From the NCBI GenBank assembly GCA_963839725.1, contig CAWIWT010000045.1:16215-80214 (forward strand): DNA of 64,000 nt. The letters are read 5' to 3'. The translations under genes and the position numbers were made by a program. The notes beneath the pieces were generated by a model that was given only the letters and a program-made list of their open reading frames with translations, was not told the DNA's origin and searched no databases. The DNA comes from Kumtagia sp963839725. Lineage in GTDB: Bacteria > Pseudomonadota > Alphaproteobacteria > Rhizobiales > Rhizobiaceae. Position 1 is the first letter of the stretch, and the number at the start of each line of letters is the position of its first letter. This document shows, in pieces, positions 63,945-64,000 of this stretch.

Positions 63945-64000
63945 CGAATGTAATCTCCCTCTCCAAAGAGATTGAATCAGGACTTCAAGCCGCCAGCAAC

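Overview
The window reads as a chromosome segment of a rhizobium-like alphaproteobacterium, closest in style to Mesorhizobium/Phyllobacteriaceae. This is an inference from gene content; no search was run. Supporting points are the alaS-recA pair, a GTTC-N7-GTTC LexA box upstream of recA, trigger factor next to a tRNA-Leu site, DUF1127 genes with CCTCCTCCC hairpins, DUF2157/GDYXXLXY and DUF2865 genes, an exoY/exoX pair, and IS630, IS110 and IS1182-type elements.

Layout. (1) 1-5.3 kb is core chromosome on the minus strand: alaS (runs off the left edge), recA, a small secreted protein and tig. (2) 5.33-13.93 kb is an 8.6-kb integrated element bounded by an 18-bp direct repeat. One copy is the 3' end of an intact tRNA-Leu(UAG) at 13.9 kb and the other lies beside tig. 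It carries a broken tyrosine integrase, a broken serine resolvase, decayed phage-like genes nearly all on the minus strand, six copies of a promoter-like repeat, and an IS630 inside an HTH gene. (3) 14-28.8 kb is mostly backbone: DUF2157/GDYXXLXY pair, two DUF1127 genes followed by eight hairpins with CCTCCTCCC loops (cuckoo RNA family), a truncated BTAD/TolB-like/TPR protein, a Gly-rich repeat protein with two tiny membrane proteins, DUF2865, trmFO, rlpA, then a decayed stretch with small lipoproteins and an RTX pseudogene. (4) 28.86-36.9 kb begins with the 3' half of a tRNA-Ser (an attachment-site scar) and an intact integrase, followed by a decayed prophage replication/packaging module (TOPRIM-like, primase-helicase, SprT-like, DUF3102, P27 terminase small subunit). 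(5) 37-64 kb is accessory DNA: two adenylate cyclase/TolB-like/TPR proteins, an aldo-keto reductase, LysE and MarC transporters, a frameshifted exoY next to exoX, a LigD-like ligase pseudogene, three copies of a small uncharacterised protein family, a 922-residue Orn/Lys/Arg decarboxylase, a gamma-glutamyltransferase, and nested IS110 and IS1182 copies.

How it fits together. Core genes have clean frames, while the accessory regions are full of frameshifts, in-frame stops and truncations. This fits real decay of two integrated elements rather than uniform sequencing error. The two tRNA scars explain most of the architecture: the tRNA-Leu element is complete and bounded, whereas the tRNA-Ser element has only its distal end here, so its other end should lie beyond 64 kb or have been lost. 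The most interesting regulatory locus is the DUF1127 plus CCTCCTCCC hairpin array at 16.0-16.8 kb.
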